DNA from: Aphidius gifuensis
Lineage: Eukaryota > Arthropoda > Insecta > Hymenoptera > Braconidae
Direction of reading: 5' to 3'
NCBI RefSeq assembly: GCF_014905175.1
Contig: NC_057790.1
Coordinates: 2,666,001-2,730,000, forward strand
DNA length: 64,000 bases
The notes beneath the pieces were generated by a model. That model did not search any database, was not told the origin of the DNA, and saw only the letters and a program-made list of their open reading frames with translations. Position numbers and translations under genes: made by a program. This document shows, piece after piece, positions 35,785 through 48,180 of the stretch; the stretch's first letter is position 1, and each line of letters begins with the position of its first letter.

Positions 35785-38700
35785 CTGTAAAGAAAAATAA
35801 TTAAAATTTAATTTTAAATTCATGTATAAAGGATGTTTTATTTCTGCAAAAATATAAAATATTATAAATAAAATTTTAAAAGGATATTCTTATTTGTTTA
35901 AAAAAATAAAATATAATATTTATATATATTTTTTTATTTTGTTTATATATTATAGAATTAACATGGGAATATGAAAAATATCCGGAAATGATACTCATTG
36001 GATTGTTTCAATTTTCGACCATCTAATTTACAAACCCTCAAGTACAAAAATATTCCCGAGAGCCCACTCGAAGACGAAACTCGAGCATAACTATTTGATA
36101 GAAAAAAAGAAAAATAATCGAAAAGAACGTGAAAGAATGTGAATAAACTTATGCCACTTTTTGTTCAATAATTTTTTTTTTTTTTATATATTTAACTATG
36201 CTCTACACACTCTGCACAAGACATTTAGTTGTAAATGCGATCACGAGTAGAACGTAACTTGCGTCAGCAGCTTTTATTTTATTTTATTTTCTCCTCGATA
36301 AACTTGCTATTCCCATTTTCACACGACAACTTTTTCGTTTTTCCTTTTTTTTTTTTTTTCCATCATTTATTATCTTACTTTTTTTTTTTCTATTATTTTG
36401 CATATAAAACAATTTTTTTATTTCAACTTTTTCAGCATCATTCATAGAATTATATATATTAAAAAAAAAAATTTCAACTTTTATATATACGATCATAATT
36501 TACGTGGTCTCTATATATTTTTTCATATTTTATTACATCGTTTTGTCTTTGTGAAATTAATTTTAATGAGAATAACCTCGCAGCAGTAAAATCCAACTTT
36601 TAATAATTTTTTTATTTTAATTCAAAGTAGATTAAAAACAAAAAAAAAATTAATTCAAGTAGTAAAAAAAAAATTCAAAGAAAGCAACTTCTTTTATTTA
36701 ACAAAAATTTCATATTTTTTTCAAATAAAATAATGTCAATTTAACGTGTCAAGGTACTTAACAATTTAGCTTGAAAATAAATTTAAAAAAAAAAAACACA
36801 AGCTTGTATTAAACATATTTATTAAACTACTTATCAAAATTTGTAAGTCAATATATAAATATATAACATGTGTCTGTAGTTTTCATTAAATTATAAGGTA
36901 AAACATGTTTATAAGTTAGGCAAAGTCATACCCGGTGAAAGTGGCATGTGTCGTGTGTGCAATAAAGTTTCTAAACTCAACAGCCACGTAACCATGACAG
37001 ACTACTGACCACAAAAAAAAAAAATGGGGGCCAAATTGGAAGGAGTAAAATAGGGTGTAAGAAAAAAAATAAAAAAAAATACATATTCACGTGACTATTG
37101 CTCGTCTAATTGAACGTGATAAGCATAAAAATAAATATTATCTTGCAATAAATAAATAAATAAAATGTAAAAAAAAAAAATTCAGCTTGATCGATTTAAT
37201 CAACATTTGCATTAGTTTTTAAAAAAAATATAAAAACCACATGGATAAATACAGATGAGATAGGCAAATAAAATGATTTATTTTTCCCTTTTTTCCATAT
37301 AAAACATTTAAATATAAAAAAATTGATGCGGAAATTAAATCAATGGGTATTGCGGCCCGACACAGGAAATGATTGACGCGTTTAAGACAGAGTGTCTGTC
37401 TTTTGTATACATGTGTTGAATTAAAATGATAATACCTGGTGAAAATATAAAATCGTAATAAAGCCGACCGTGAGCATTTTTATATACGTGTCTTGAATAT
37501 CTAACATCAGCACAGTTCGATATAAAAAAATGAAATAAAAATGTTACTCTTTTTTGTTTTTTTTTATGAACGGACAAATTCCGGAAGTTAAATCGGATGT
37601 TTACATGCTTAAATAGTTAAAAAAAATTGTAATACTTAATCAATATGAAACCGTAAAAAAATCTATATATATAATTCCATTAGTTGTATTTTTTTTATGT
37701 ATATAATTGTTAAAATATTTTCAAGTAATTTTACAAGTCAATGAAATGTTTCTTTTTATTAAATATAATAACAGTAAATTCAGGCTTAAAGTCAATATCC
37801 GAGACTGATAACCTAAAGCTGACAATATTGATTAGAAAAAATTTTAAAAAATAAAAAAAGAATATATCCTTGACATTGAGTTGATATGAAGTTTTTTAAA
37901 GATATTTTTTTTATATTTTAAAGTAACAATAAAATGTGATGTACAAAAAGAGCACAACGAACCAACAATTGATTCAGTAATCAGTATCGATAGACGTATG
38001 TCAGGGTCGTGAGAAAAAGAAATAAAATGAAAAATAATAAATATTTATTGAAGGAAAGAGAATTGACGAGTCAGACTCAATTCATCCATCAATGTGATAC
38101 CTTGATATGCGTAACTGTTGTTTCAATAGAATAATGCACTTGCTTTGTACATTAAAGAAGATTCATGATCATCAAATGACACACAGACCTCTTTCAATCA
38201 ACCTCGATATCAACTTTTTCCTTTTTTTTTTTTCCTTTAAATTGTTCTTTTATTGTCACTATTTAAATTGATCGATTTTTATAAAAAAACAATAAATTTA
38301 TAAATTTATTTTTGTCATTTAATTTATATTTTACATTTATAAATTATTATATAAAAAATTTATTTAATAAAAGGATAAGAAAAATAATATTATGCACTTG
38401 AAACAACAAATTATTATTATTTTTTTTTTTTCTTTAAATTGAATCGCACTGTTGCATCATGAATTTTTTAATTCGAGGAAATAAAATGAGTATAAAAAAA
38501 TACATAAGAATATAAAAAAAAAAAAATAATGTTTATTGTATATTTGAAAAAAAATTAGTTAAATGGATAATTTGAAATTTAGATTTTTATAATTTTATGA
38601 TGCCGGATGAAAATACGATAAATTTTTTTAATTAATAAAATGTAGCTGAGATAATTATTGAATTTGAAAAAAAAAATCTACTTGTTTGCCTTGATTCTGT

Positions 38701-39774
38701 AAATAAGATTTTGTTAAGGAATTGTTTGAATTATTATTATTATTATTATTGTGGATATTTATTTATTGCCTAGAGGCAATAACTTTACGTGACATTGCTT
38801 CGTATTAGTCGTGTTGGATTAAACTCAACACTAATTTTACAAATTCCGGTCAGAATTTCCTCCGACAAATTTGTCAATTCCCCTACAAAATTTTATTTCA
38901 CCCTAAAAGTCATTAAAAATTTTTATATTTGTTAATATAAATGTTTTTATTATGATTAAAATCTTATCTTGAAATTTTTTTTGATTATAGACTTGACTAG
39001 TTGTTCTTTTTTTTGTTTATATTAATTTTTATTTTTTGTTTCAAGTGGCATTCAAATTTGTTATCAAAAAAATAAAAATAAAATACTATCTATGTTATTC
39101 ATATTTTAATAAAAAAAAAATATATAAAAAGTTTTTTTTTTGTTTTTAAAATGAATAAATAAAAATAGCGAAAAATACAGATTAAAAAATTTTTATTTCT
39201 TTATTTATAAAAAATATGTTTGTTAATAATGATAAAAAAAAAAACAAGTTTATTTATAGATTTAATTATTTATTTTTTTTGTATAGAAAATATTTATCCA
39301 ATTTATTTATTTTATTTCCCAAAAGATTTTGTCATATTTTCCATTCAATTCATTGTCGAAATTTTTATTCTTTTATTTCCCTATAATCCCCAAGGTGAAA
39401 GCAACAAAAAAAAATGACTTAAATCCCATTGAGACTACAAAAAAGTAACAAAAAAAAATTCCCAAAATACAAAGTAAGTAAAACACAAAAATAAAAGAAA
39501 AAAATAAATCATTAATTCATTTGCTTTGTGCTATTATTTGCTGAATTTTTACATCTTAATTTTCATAAAATATTTTTAGTTTTTGTAATAATGTGAAGTT
39601 CAACTGTATAATTTCAAATTTTCAGCCACTTTATCCACGAATAATATACTTTTAACCTTTTGCCCATGTACTCAATATTCAAACGACTTGAATTTTCATA
39701 TTGCCAGAGGCTTAAATCCCTCGAATATAAAATTCAATCGATAAACGACATGTTAATACTTCTTTTTGGCTTAC
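35785..39774 (-). other. Probable 5' UTR intron of the NCS-2-type gene
   Basis: On the minus strand a consensus donor, TACAG|GTAAGCC, lies at 39774-39773 and a consensus acceptor, TTTCTTTACAG, ends at 35785, leaving only eight untranslated bases before the ATG at 35776. Pairing the two gives an intron of about 4 kb. The signals are visible; their pairing is inferred. Confidence 0.5.
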
Positions 39775-41130
39775 CTGTATCACCGAAAAATTTAAAATTA
39801 TTACTCCACGTATTAATTATTTATAATTCTTCAGTGTACACAACCAACACGACAACTAAATTACCACAAAAAAAAAAAAGGAAACAAACAAAAAAAATAT
39901 GATAATATGATACAAAAAAAAAACAGAAATAAATTTTTTTATTACTAATATTAATTATTAAATTATTTATTATCTTTAAATATTTATTATTCACTGATAT
40001 TTTATTTATCAATTACTTGCTACGCATTATTTATTATTATTAATTTTTTTTTTCAATGAAAGACATATTTTTTTTTCTCTAAATAAACACTTTTCCACAC
40101 TGATAGGTTTTATATTTGCAAAAAAATTTTTCCAAGCACAAAAAAAGAAATACAAAGCTACGAAAATATTTATTTATTTTTTTTTCGCCACAGTACCCTA
40201 GCTAGAGTTCACACTGTCGCGAGATAAGGACATCAACCTCCCCAAGAGCTTTCACGTTCCACACAGCTTTTTTTTTTTTTTTTTTCCTTTTCAAATTTAA
40301 ATATTATTTTTGCTTTTCTTTGATATGTATATTTATTTTTTTAAATAATTTTATTACCCTCCACACTCGAAGAAACAACAACCCTTTGATTATTTTTTTT
40401 TTTTTTATTTTATTTATAATTTTTAAACAACTTTGTTTTATTTACCTCTATTTTTTTTTTTTTTTTATTGCTCCTTTAACTCCTTTTTCTTCTCAACTTT
40501 ATTATTTTTGTCACAAATTTTTTTAATATCAAACAACTTGATGCAACACTGTGTCAATATATACCACAACTCACGATCTCATTTATCAAATTTTTTTTAT
40601 TTTTCACCTTTCAATATAATATTTGTTTTTTAAGTTTTTTTTTTATTCAAATTTATTTCTTTGTTCTGATTAAACTTTGCTCAAATTAATGCTAATAAAT
40701 ATATATTTAAAATATCATATTATTTCTTGAATGAATTTTAAATTAAATTATGATAATTGGCTTTTTTAATTTTGAAAATATTTTATTGTAATGTTATTTG
40801 TTTTTTCTGTGAATAATTCAATTAATTTTTTTGATAAAAGTTGGCCGTCTTATTGCAACGGACGTACTACTAGCTGAGTAAAAATATACTGAAGATAGTG
40901 AGGGGCCTGTTTTGCCTCCTGTTCTCCTTCCTCACAAAAAAAAAGTGGTGCGCTAGTGATCCTGCGTGATAAACGACAAGCGCCCCACAGAAGTTGCCGC
41001 CGGCGCGACGACGACGACGATCACGATACTGCTGCCATCACCAATATGCTTTTAAACATGTATCACCAATACACTCACAATTATGTACAACGTCAACGTT
41101 GACGAGGACGACGCCATCGACGTTTCAACC
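39775..41130 (-). promoter_or_regulatory. Candidate 5' UTR exon and promoter region of the NCS-2-type gene
   Basis: Upstream of the minus-strand donor at 39775 the sequence contains two GC-richer patches in otherwise A/T-rich surroundings: about 40190-40265 and 40845-41130. The second has GCCGCCGGCGCGACGACG-like sequence and a perfect 14-base palindrome. One or both may mark transcription start. There is no reading frame of interest. The assignment is by position and composition only. Confidence 0.4.
41091..41104. promoter_or_regulatory. Perfect 14-base palindrome with two TGACG half-sites
   Basis: CGTCAACGTTGACG equals its own reverse complement and contains TGACG on each strand, the half-site recognised by CREB/ATF-type bZIP factors, although the spacing is not that of the standard CRE. 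It lies in the GC-richer island proposed as a promoter region. Binding is inference. Confidence 0.4.
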
Positions 41131-44100
41131 CCAATGATTTCTTTTTTTTTTTCTTTCATTTTTTGCATATATAGCTAAATATTTGTCAAAAAGTTTGAAA
41201 AAAAAAATCCACACACAAAATTTTCCTGTTTTTCATATTTAAATATTCATTTTTGTATTATCAAATTTTCAAATATGACATACTCTGCTGTTTTAAATTG
41301 CAGATGACACTTGAAATAAATAAAAAAAAAATCCTTTATATATTTTTAAGTTTAAAATAAATAAAGTTTGAAGGAAAAATGAAAATATATATGAAAAAAT
41401 TCACCTGGGTCTTGTTTATGAATATTTATATATGTATTTTTTTTTGTAATCATTTTAAATGATACAATGTGATAAGAAGTCGATAAAAAAAAATAATAAA
41501 AACGACAAACAAAAGGTTGTATAATATTTGATGTTATTAAATTCGTAGGGCGCGGAATGACCTTATAACTCTTTTTTTTTGAACGACAAACACAAAGTAA
41601 AATCCAAAAATAGAAATATATATATAAAAATAATAACAAAAATTTGTAGATAATAAAATCGAGTGATTGTGTGTGAAGGATAAATATATTTATAAATAGT
41701 AAAAGACGGAAATGTTCATGATATCCTTGAAAGGATTAAAATTGTCTTTTTTCTTTTTTTCGATTTACCTTTAATTTGAAAAATACCTACAGGGCAATAT
41801 CGAAATAAAAAAATATATAAATAAAATTAAATAGATATAGAGATTATCATTGAGTCGAAAAAACAACTGATCGTTATTTACATTTTTATCTACATGTATA
41901 TTGTCTAATAAAAGAGGCAATTGAAAGAAAAAATATAGGTCAAATGATGTAGGAAAAATAACGATAATAATAAAAACACTTAAAAAAAATAAAATGATAT
42001 TTTTATTGTCATTGAAAAATATACATAGCACATAGCCATAAATTAATGTTGCGAAAATGAAAAAATATATAATAAATAAAATTCAAAAGCGAAGAAGATG
42101 AGAAAAAATAATAATGATGAAATTATTTTTTGACATGATGATCCGTTGTTTTAAAATATTGTTAGTTATAAATTGTAAATGTATACTCTTTTGTTCATTA
42201 TTATTTCGTGTATAATATATTAATAAAGTTTGAAAATTTAAAAAATATATTTTATGTTTTTATATTATATGCGTGATAATTTTATGTTTTAAATATTTTA
42301 TAATAAAAATAAACTGGTGAGCTAGTTCGTCAAAAGTTTCATAGTAAAATTGACTTGTTCAACAATTCTCATCTCTGGTGAGAGGAATAAAAAAAAAAAA
42401 AAAAAAGAAATGTATATATGAAAGCGAGCTTTTCATCCAGCTGAACGAATCCATTGTCGACCCTTCGTTGTAATGGATGTCTGCATGATTCAACGTAGAA
42501 AGAGTACGACAATAAAATTATGGAAAAAAATCTAATGAAATGAAAAAAAAAAAAAAAAACTTTTTAAACCTGGAAAATGGCTTTTTTTTTAACTGTTTTA
42601 TTTCAGTTCAATCTCAGATGAGACATATAGCAAGAATGAAAAAAAAATTACCTAAATCGTTTTATTTAGTTTTTTTTTTATTGCAGTCCTTTGGAGAAAT
42701 GAAATTTGCTGATTATGCGGCTTTATTTTTTATTTTTTAGGCAAGCAGATACACCTAAGGCAAACACAATTTTTTTTTCATTTTTTTTATTATACTTTTA
42801 TTTAATCAAGTAAAAAAGCTAAAAGCTCAATGAACAGTTTAAATTTTTATTTTAATATTTTAAAAATATTTTAAAAATATTAAAATATCTATTCGAAATT
42901 GAAATCAGAATAATGATTTTTTGAATTTTATTTTAACGTTATTGAAATGTTCAACAAGTATGGACCATGGAAATCACTTGTATTTATTTTTCAATTTTCC
43001 CAAGTGGTTATAGAAATTATAAAAATCAATCAAGTGGTCTGGCAAGTTTCAAATATTACTAAAAAATATTTCCCGCATGATACGATATTGAAAATTCAAC
43101 ACAAAATACTAGAAATCATATGAAAAAGTTTGGACAAGTTGAAGAACCAACCACATAATTGCTCATTGAGAAAAAAAATTAGCAAATACACAACAAGTTT
43201 TCTCGTTAACGAAATTAATGATTTTTGTATTTTATAAAAATTAAAAATACTTTCTATAGAAAAATTTAATCAAAATATGACAAGCAATTTTCGATATATG
43301 ATTGATGGTTATACAGAACAAATATTTCGCGAAAACAACGTAAATATTATTTACCCTTATTTTAATAAACAAATTTGTCATCAAATTTCTTATCGATATT
43401 TATACAGTTTGATTAATTTATTTCGAACCCTTATAAGTAAAAAGAAATATGACTTATTATGGTCAAACATTAATACATTATAAATGTTTTCAACTCAGCC
43501 ATATTTTAAGAGCTTTTATAAACGTGACTGGCAAACGAATTGCATAATGTGAATCAAGTTTATATCCATCAATTGGAGTAAGCAATAAAGACGGATCGAA
43601 AAATAAAGAGAACCAAAAGGAAAAAAATAATACCAGGGCCAAAATGAAATGATCTAAAGAAATGGGAAATTCTCTAGAGAGCGCCAAAGGCATCCGGTAG
43701 TTTTAAACACCAAAACTAGTGAGTGTACGTGTGTGTTTCCCTTACAAAAGTTAAACATATCTGTATACAGATCTAACAAACTTCAATGGAAATTTTAGAG
43801 TGTAACACACATACCGACACACTTTTATTTTGATGAAAATAAAATAAAAATTTATATACGGTAATTTTGAAAATTCGTTTTAGTTGAAGAAACTAGATAG
43901 TTCAATTTGAAGTTTCTACTTTGTTTCTTTGGGGAATATATCTGCAGATGTATTGAGATAAAATTGCTAACACGGGAAATCAAAATTGTTGAACAAAACT
44001 TTATATACATTTTTGAATATTATTTATATATAAATTAAATAGTTTTATTATATTTGTAAATTATATTATTAAAATAAATAAAATATATATAGATTGTTTT

Positions 44101-46740
44101 ATATCAATGTTGTATGACAATTGTTTAACTTGAATAATTTAGTTTTCAGTAAAAACCACTCAAGTGCAAATTGCAATACAACTTGGTTTCAAAATTAAAT
44201 TGCTCGACCATTAACATAACTAAAATGTTTTCAATTTCATTGTGGAGTTAAGGGGCTTGCCGAGATATGGTAGCCTAAGCGTTTCTGCTTTGAACAGTCG
44301 GTACTCGTTATCCAAATTTATACGAATGCTGTAATATGCAAATTGAGATGTTCAAGAGGTAGATGGATAGAGGGTGGCAAAAAAAAGGAGGAAAAAAAAT
44401 ATCAAAATACGATGAAAAAGTGGAAAAACATGAAAATAGTAGTGGTGTGTGTGTCTGTGTGTGTAGGAGATCTACAACAACTTCATTTGGTATGGTGAAT
44501 TTATTATCCGCAATAAATTAAAAATAAAAAGATCCAACTAATCTGGTGACTCTCGTATAATCACCATTTCAAAATTAAGTGAAACCCGAAAAAAAAAATG
44601 AATAAACATCGGGTTATTCTCGTTTTTTTTCGACTAGATTTTATTTCAAATTTTAATATACGTTAAAATATTATTAAAAATATATGAGATGAAAAAAAAA
44701 AGGTTTTTTCATTAAGGGGAAAATTATTTATTGCAAAAATTTATTTTATTATATAGATATGAATTATATATCGTAATGGATATATAAAATATTAATTTTC
44801 AGAATATTTTAATTAATATTTTGTATCAAAAAAAAAAATAACAAAACTATTTATTATAAAAAATAATAATAAAAAAACTTGGAGAAAATATTTTTCAACA
44901 AAAATAAAAAATAACGTAAAAATTATACAAACTATATTTGGTTTTTTTTTTTTACTTTAAAATAAATTTTCGTTCAAATTCAAAAATTGCATTTTCAATT
45001 CGAAAAATTTTTTATTCTATAAGAATAATTTATTTTTTTTTTTCAATGAATTTAAATATTATTTTTTTTCTTTAAATTTCATTTCAATAATAATTGATAT
45101 CAGTTTGAAAAATCTTATCGAGTTCTTGACTAAAAAAAAAAATTAATAATAATAGCTATCTTAATAAACATTTCAATTTTTATGATCAATAAAAATATAT
45201 TGACTTCATAGATGAAAAATAAAATTTTATTGAGGAAAAAAAAATTTTTTTTTTACGATCCAATGATGAGTATAGACTATCAAAATAATACAGATAATCC
45301 AATCAAAAAATCCACTCGCAAAAAAAAAATTAGTACCAAACAAAAGCTAAATTAAAATGACTTGATTTATTTTTTTTTTAAATACACATTTATATATTTA
45401 TTTAAAAAAAAATATTAATAATTATTTTTCTCCATTTTTAATATTTTTAATTTGTCTATTAACAATTTTTAAATAATTATTATCCAACTGTTTTAAATTG
45501 CAGATAATATTCAAAGCAAAAATAAATAAACTAATTTGAATAAGAAAAAAAAAAAAAAATTTAACATTTTGGTTATTTTTAGATGTCAATATTAATTGAA
45601 AAACAATTAAATGTTTTTATATCTCGAAAAACAATCTATAATAATAGTCGATGGTATTGTTGATTTTCCTCTTTTGTGATTTGTCAAATTCGATACACTC
45701 AAGTCTCAACTGACATCATCCACACACACATTTATTTTCACTGTAAATGTAAAAGATCACAATTGATAATAATACTCTCCCTCAACATCAAATTCACATT
45801 GTTATTAATACACACACACATGTTAACTGTACATGAAAACAAGTGTGTACAATCTACACTTGATACAATTTTTTTTACCCTTCGTCATACACGGATGCTT
45901 TTCATGTTTTTATACTGTCAAAAAAAAATTATAAAGAAAATAAAAATTATCCATACAATATTCATGGTAGATTACCACGAACATTTTCAGTTTTATAAGC
46001 TAGTATCATGTATAAACTTTTTTTTTTTCGTAAATTCGCGTGTAATCCGATTGCCAATGCATGATGCGTGCTTATAAACGGAAATCGTATCAAACCAATT
46101 CAAAGAAATTGTACAAAAATAAATAAATAAAAATAAATAAATTGGAAAAAAAAGAGCAGCTAAATAAAACAAATTAAATATACTTGGGGATATAATATTA
46201 TTTTCATTTTATATTTATATTGTTCTTCTTTTATTTGATTATATTTAATTTTTCACGGGTCAAAGAATAATATATTGTTTATCATTGAATTTGTATTTTA
46301 TTTTGATTTTAAAAATTTATTTATTTTATTGTTGAAGAATAAGAAATTTTCAAGTTGACTATTCAAAGGAAAAATATTTATGTCGTTTGATGTCTTTGTC
46401 GGAAGTAACTTAGACCGAGCAATTGATTTAATTTCTATATTAAATTTATAGTGTTAAACGATGAGTAATGCGGTCAACGTATATATGATGCATTATCTTT
46501 TACAGTACAAGTAGTTAAATCACCCTCTTAACAATGTTCCAATTACCTATTTTATATTATCACTATTATATTGTATCTAGATTAATTACCAACTGTAAAA
46601 TATTATAAATAATTTTTTTAAATACAAATACAAACTTAAACAATTTTTTAAAGTTATTTGAAATTTTAAACAAATTGAAAATTGGAAATAATTTATTAAA
46701 TATCTTTGAGTATGTTTTTATAAATAAAAAAAAAAAAAAA
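41131..46740. other. Gene-free stretch
   Basis: A/T-rich sequence with no recognisable coding exon on either strand. The longest open frames (for example 41352-41639 minus and 45676-46077 plus) translate to low-complexity or unrecognisable protein with no splice context. A mixed-composition patch around 42420-42510 and another at 43670-43740 are unexplained. Confidence 0.5.
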
Positions 46741-46750
46741 TTCAAACGTA

Positions 46751-47180
46751 GAATGAAAACACATAAAAAGCACATAATTTTGGTCGAAAGTTCATTGGAA
46801 TATGTTAATTATTAAAAAAGTTGTGTTAATTTAATATTAAGGTAGCACAACATTATAAGAAAAAAAAAAAAAAAATTATTTAAATAAAAAGTAATTCAAA
46901 TAAAAAATTAATTTAATCGAAGAATAAAAACACATAAAAAGCACATAATTTTAATCGAAAGTTCATAGGAATAAGTTGATTATTAAAGAAGTTGTGCTAA
47001 CTTAATATTAAGGTAGCACAACATTATTCAAAAAAAAATTATTTAAATAAAAAGTAATTGGAATAAAAAATTAATTTTAACGGACAATAAAAACACATAA
47101 AAAGCACATAATTTTGGTTAAAAGTTCATGAGAATAAAGTAATTATTAAAGAAGTTGTGTTGATTTAATATTAAGGTGGC
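46751..47180. repeat. Three-copy tandem repeat of about 165 bases with an internal palindrome
   Basis: Copies begin at 46751, 46921 and 47084, each with the phrase AACACATAAAAAGCACATAA followed by a conserved AAAGTTCAT and a palindromic block; the spacing is 163-170 bases. Copies 1 and 2 are joined by the same A/T-rich linker as copies 2 and 3. In copy 2 the block at 46991-47022 is 32 bases of almost perfect dyad symmetry: arms GTTGTGCTA and TAGCACAAC around CTTAATATTAAG, with one mismatched pair. Copy 1 (46820-46851) has one weaker arm and copy 3 (from 47154) has lost most of its right arm. This may be a small satellite or a degraded inverted-repeat element. Confidence 0.85.
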
Positions 47181-48100
47181 AAAAAAAAATATATAAAAGC
47201 ACAAAAATCACGAGTTCCACACAAAAATTGCACACAAAAGGCATAAAATTTCAGTTCTAACTATATTCTAGAGGTTAAAATATATCTTTTATAAAAAAAA
47301 CTTTCATATTATTAGCTGAAGAATAAAATACAAAATTTGTTTGAAAAAAGATTTTAAAAAATTTGACCTACGTCTCTTTGCTTGATGGTGAAACCAAGAC
47401 AAATATTATTTTTCTTTTTCTTATATTATTTTCTAAAGTTAGTTTAAGAGTTTTCAACTTTACAAAAATTTTTATTGTTTAATCTCTGGCATTAATTAAT
47501 GAATTAATTTTTTTTCTATTTCAATTTTAAATTAATATTTTAATGAAATTTTTTAATCTTGTATTGTAACTATATTTTTTTTTTAATTCAATTTTTTTTC
47601 TAATTATTCTTTGTGGTTTTTTTTTCCAGTTTCATTCAAGTGCATGTATTAAAAAAGAAAAAAAAAAATTTGCAATTAATTGCATGCTTCTAGGTCAATC
47701 AATGAACACTTGAAGAAAAATATTTAAAATTTATTTATTAATTTTTTTTTTTTAATTTAATTATATCTAGAAATACTATTCGATAATTAGTATATATATT
47801 TAATATAGAAATTGATTCTCTATTAATATGATGAATCTTTATTAAAACTATATTTACATGTATATATTTATTCGTGGCATTTGTGTGTGTATGTCTGCAA
47901 GTGATTGTATTGAAAGATTAGCAGCTTTTTTTTTTAGTCACTGATTTTTATTTGTTATAATATTTTATTTTTCTATTGCATGCAAGTAAAATACTTGCAT
48001 ATAATATATCTACATGTATGATGCATTGCAAGTGAGACCCTTTTTTATATATATTTTTTTTATTTTAATGTAACATATGTACTTGTATACGTTTGATGCC
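47181..48100. other. Gene-free stretch after the tandem repeat
   Basis: The first 60 bases repeat phrases such as AAAAGCACA and may be a decayed further copy of the tandem repeat. The remainder is A/T-rich with no gene, RNA or repeat recognised. Confidence 0.4.
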
Positions 48101-48120
48101 ACACGATTGGCAAACACGCG

Positions 48121-48180
48121 ATTGCGATTAATCGCAATGAAGATCGATCCAGCACTGTGCTAGAGTCCCGGCCGGGCTAG
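48121..48180. other. Cluster of four perfect palindromes in a GC-rich patch
   Basis: Within 60 bases lie ATTGCGATTAATCGCAAT (48121-48138, 18-base perfect palindrome), GATCGATC (48142-48149), AGCAC-T-GTGCT (48151-48161) and CCCGGCCGGG (48167-48176), the last framed by CTAG on both sides. The patch is sharply richer in GC than its surroundings. It does not fold like a tRNA and has no coding frame. It may be a protein-binding or conserved non-coding element; no function can be assigned. Confidence 0.6.

Noticed and set aside
43277..43483. 68-codon plus-strand frame with mixed residues
   Set aside because: No recognisable motif and no splice or promoter context; length is within chance for this interval.
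45676..46077. 133-codon plus-strand open frame, one of the longest in the window
   Set aside because: No domain, signal or composition typical of a protein, no splice context, and it runs through A/T- and CA-rich microsatellite-like sequence. Best explained as chance.
48150..48180. Resemblance of AGTCCCGGCC to the core of microRNA miR-92
   Set aside because: Only a partial match to the mature sequence, and no second arm that would make a precursor hairpin; the palindromes explain the symmetry.
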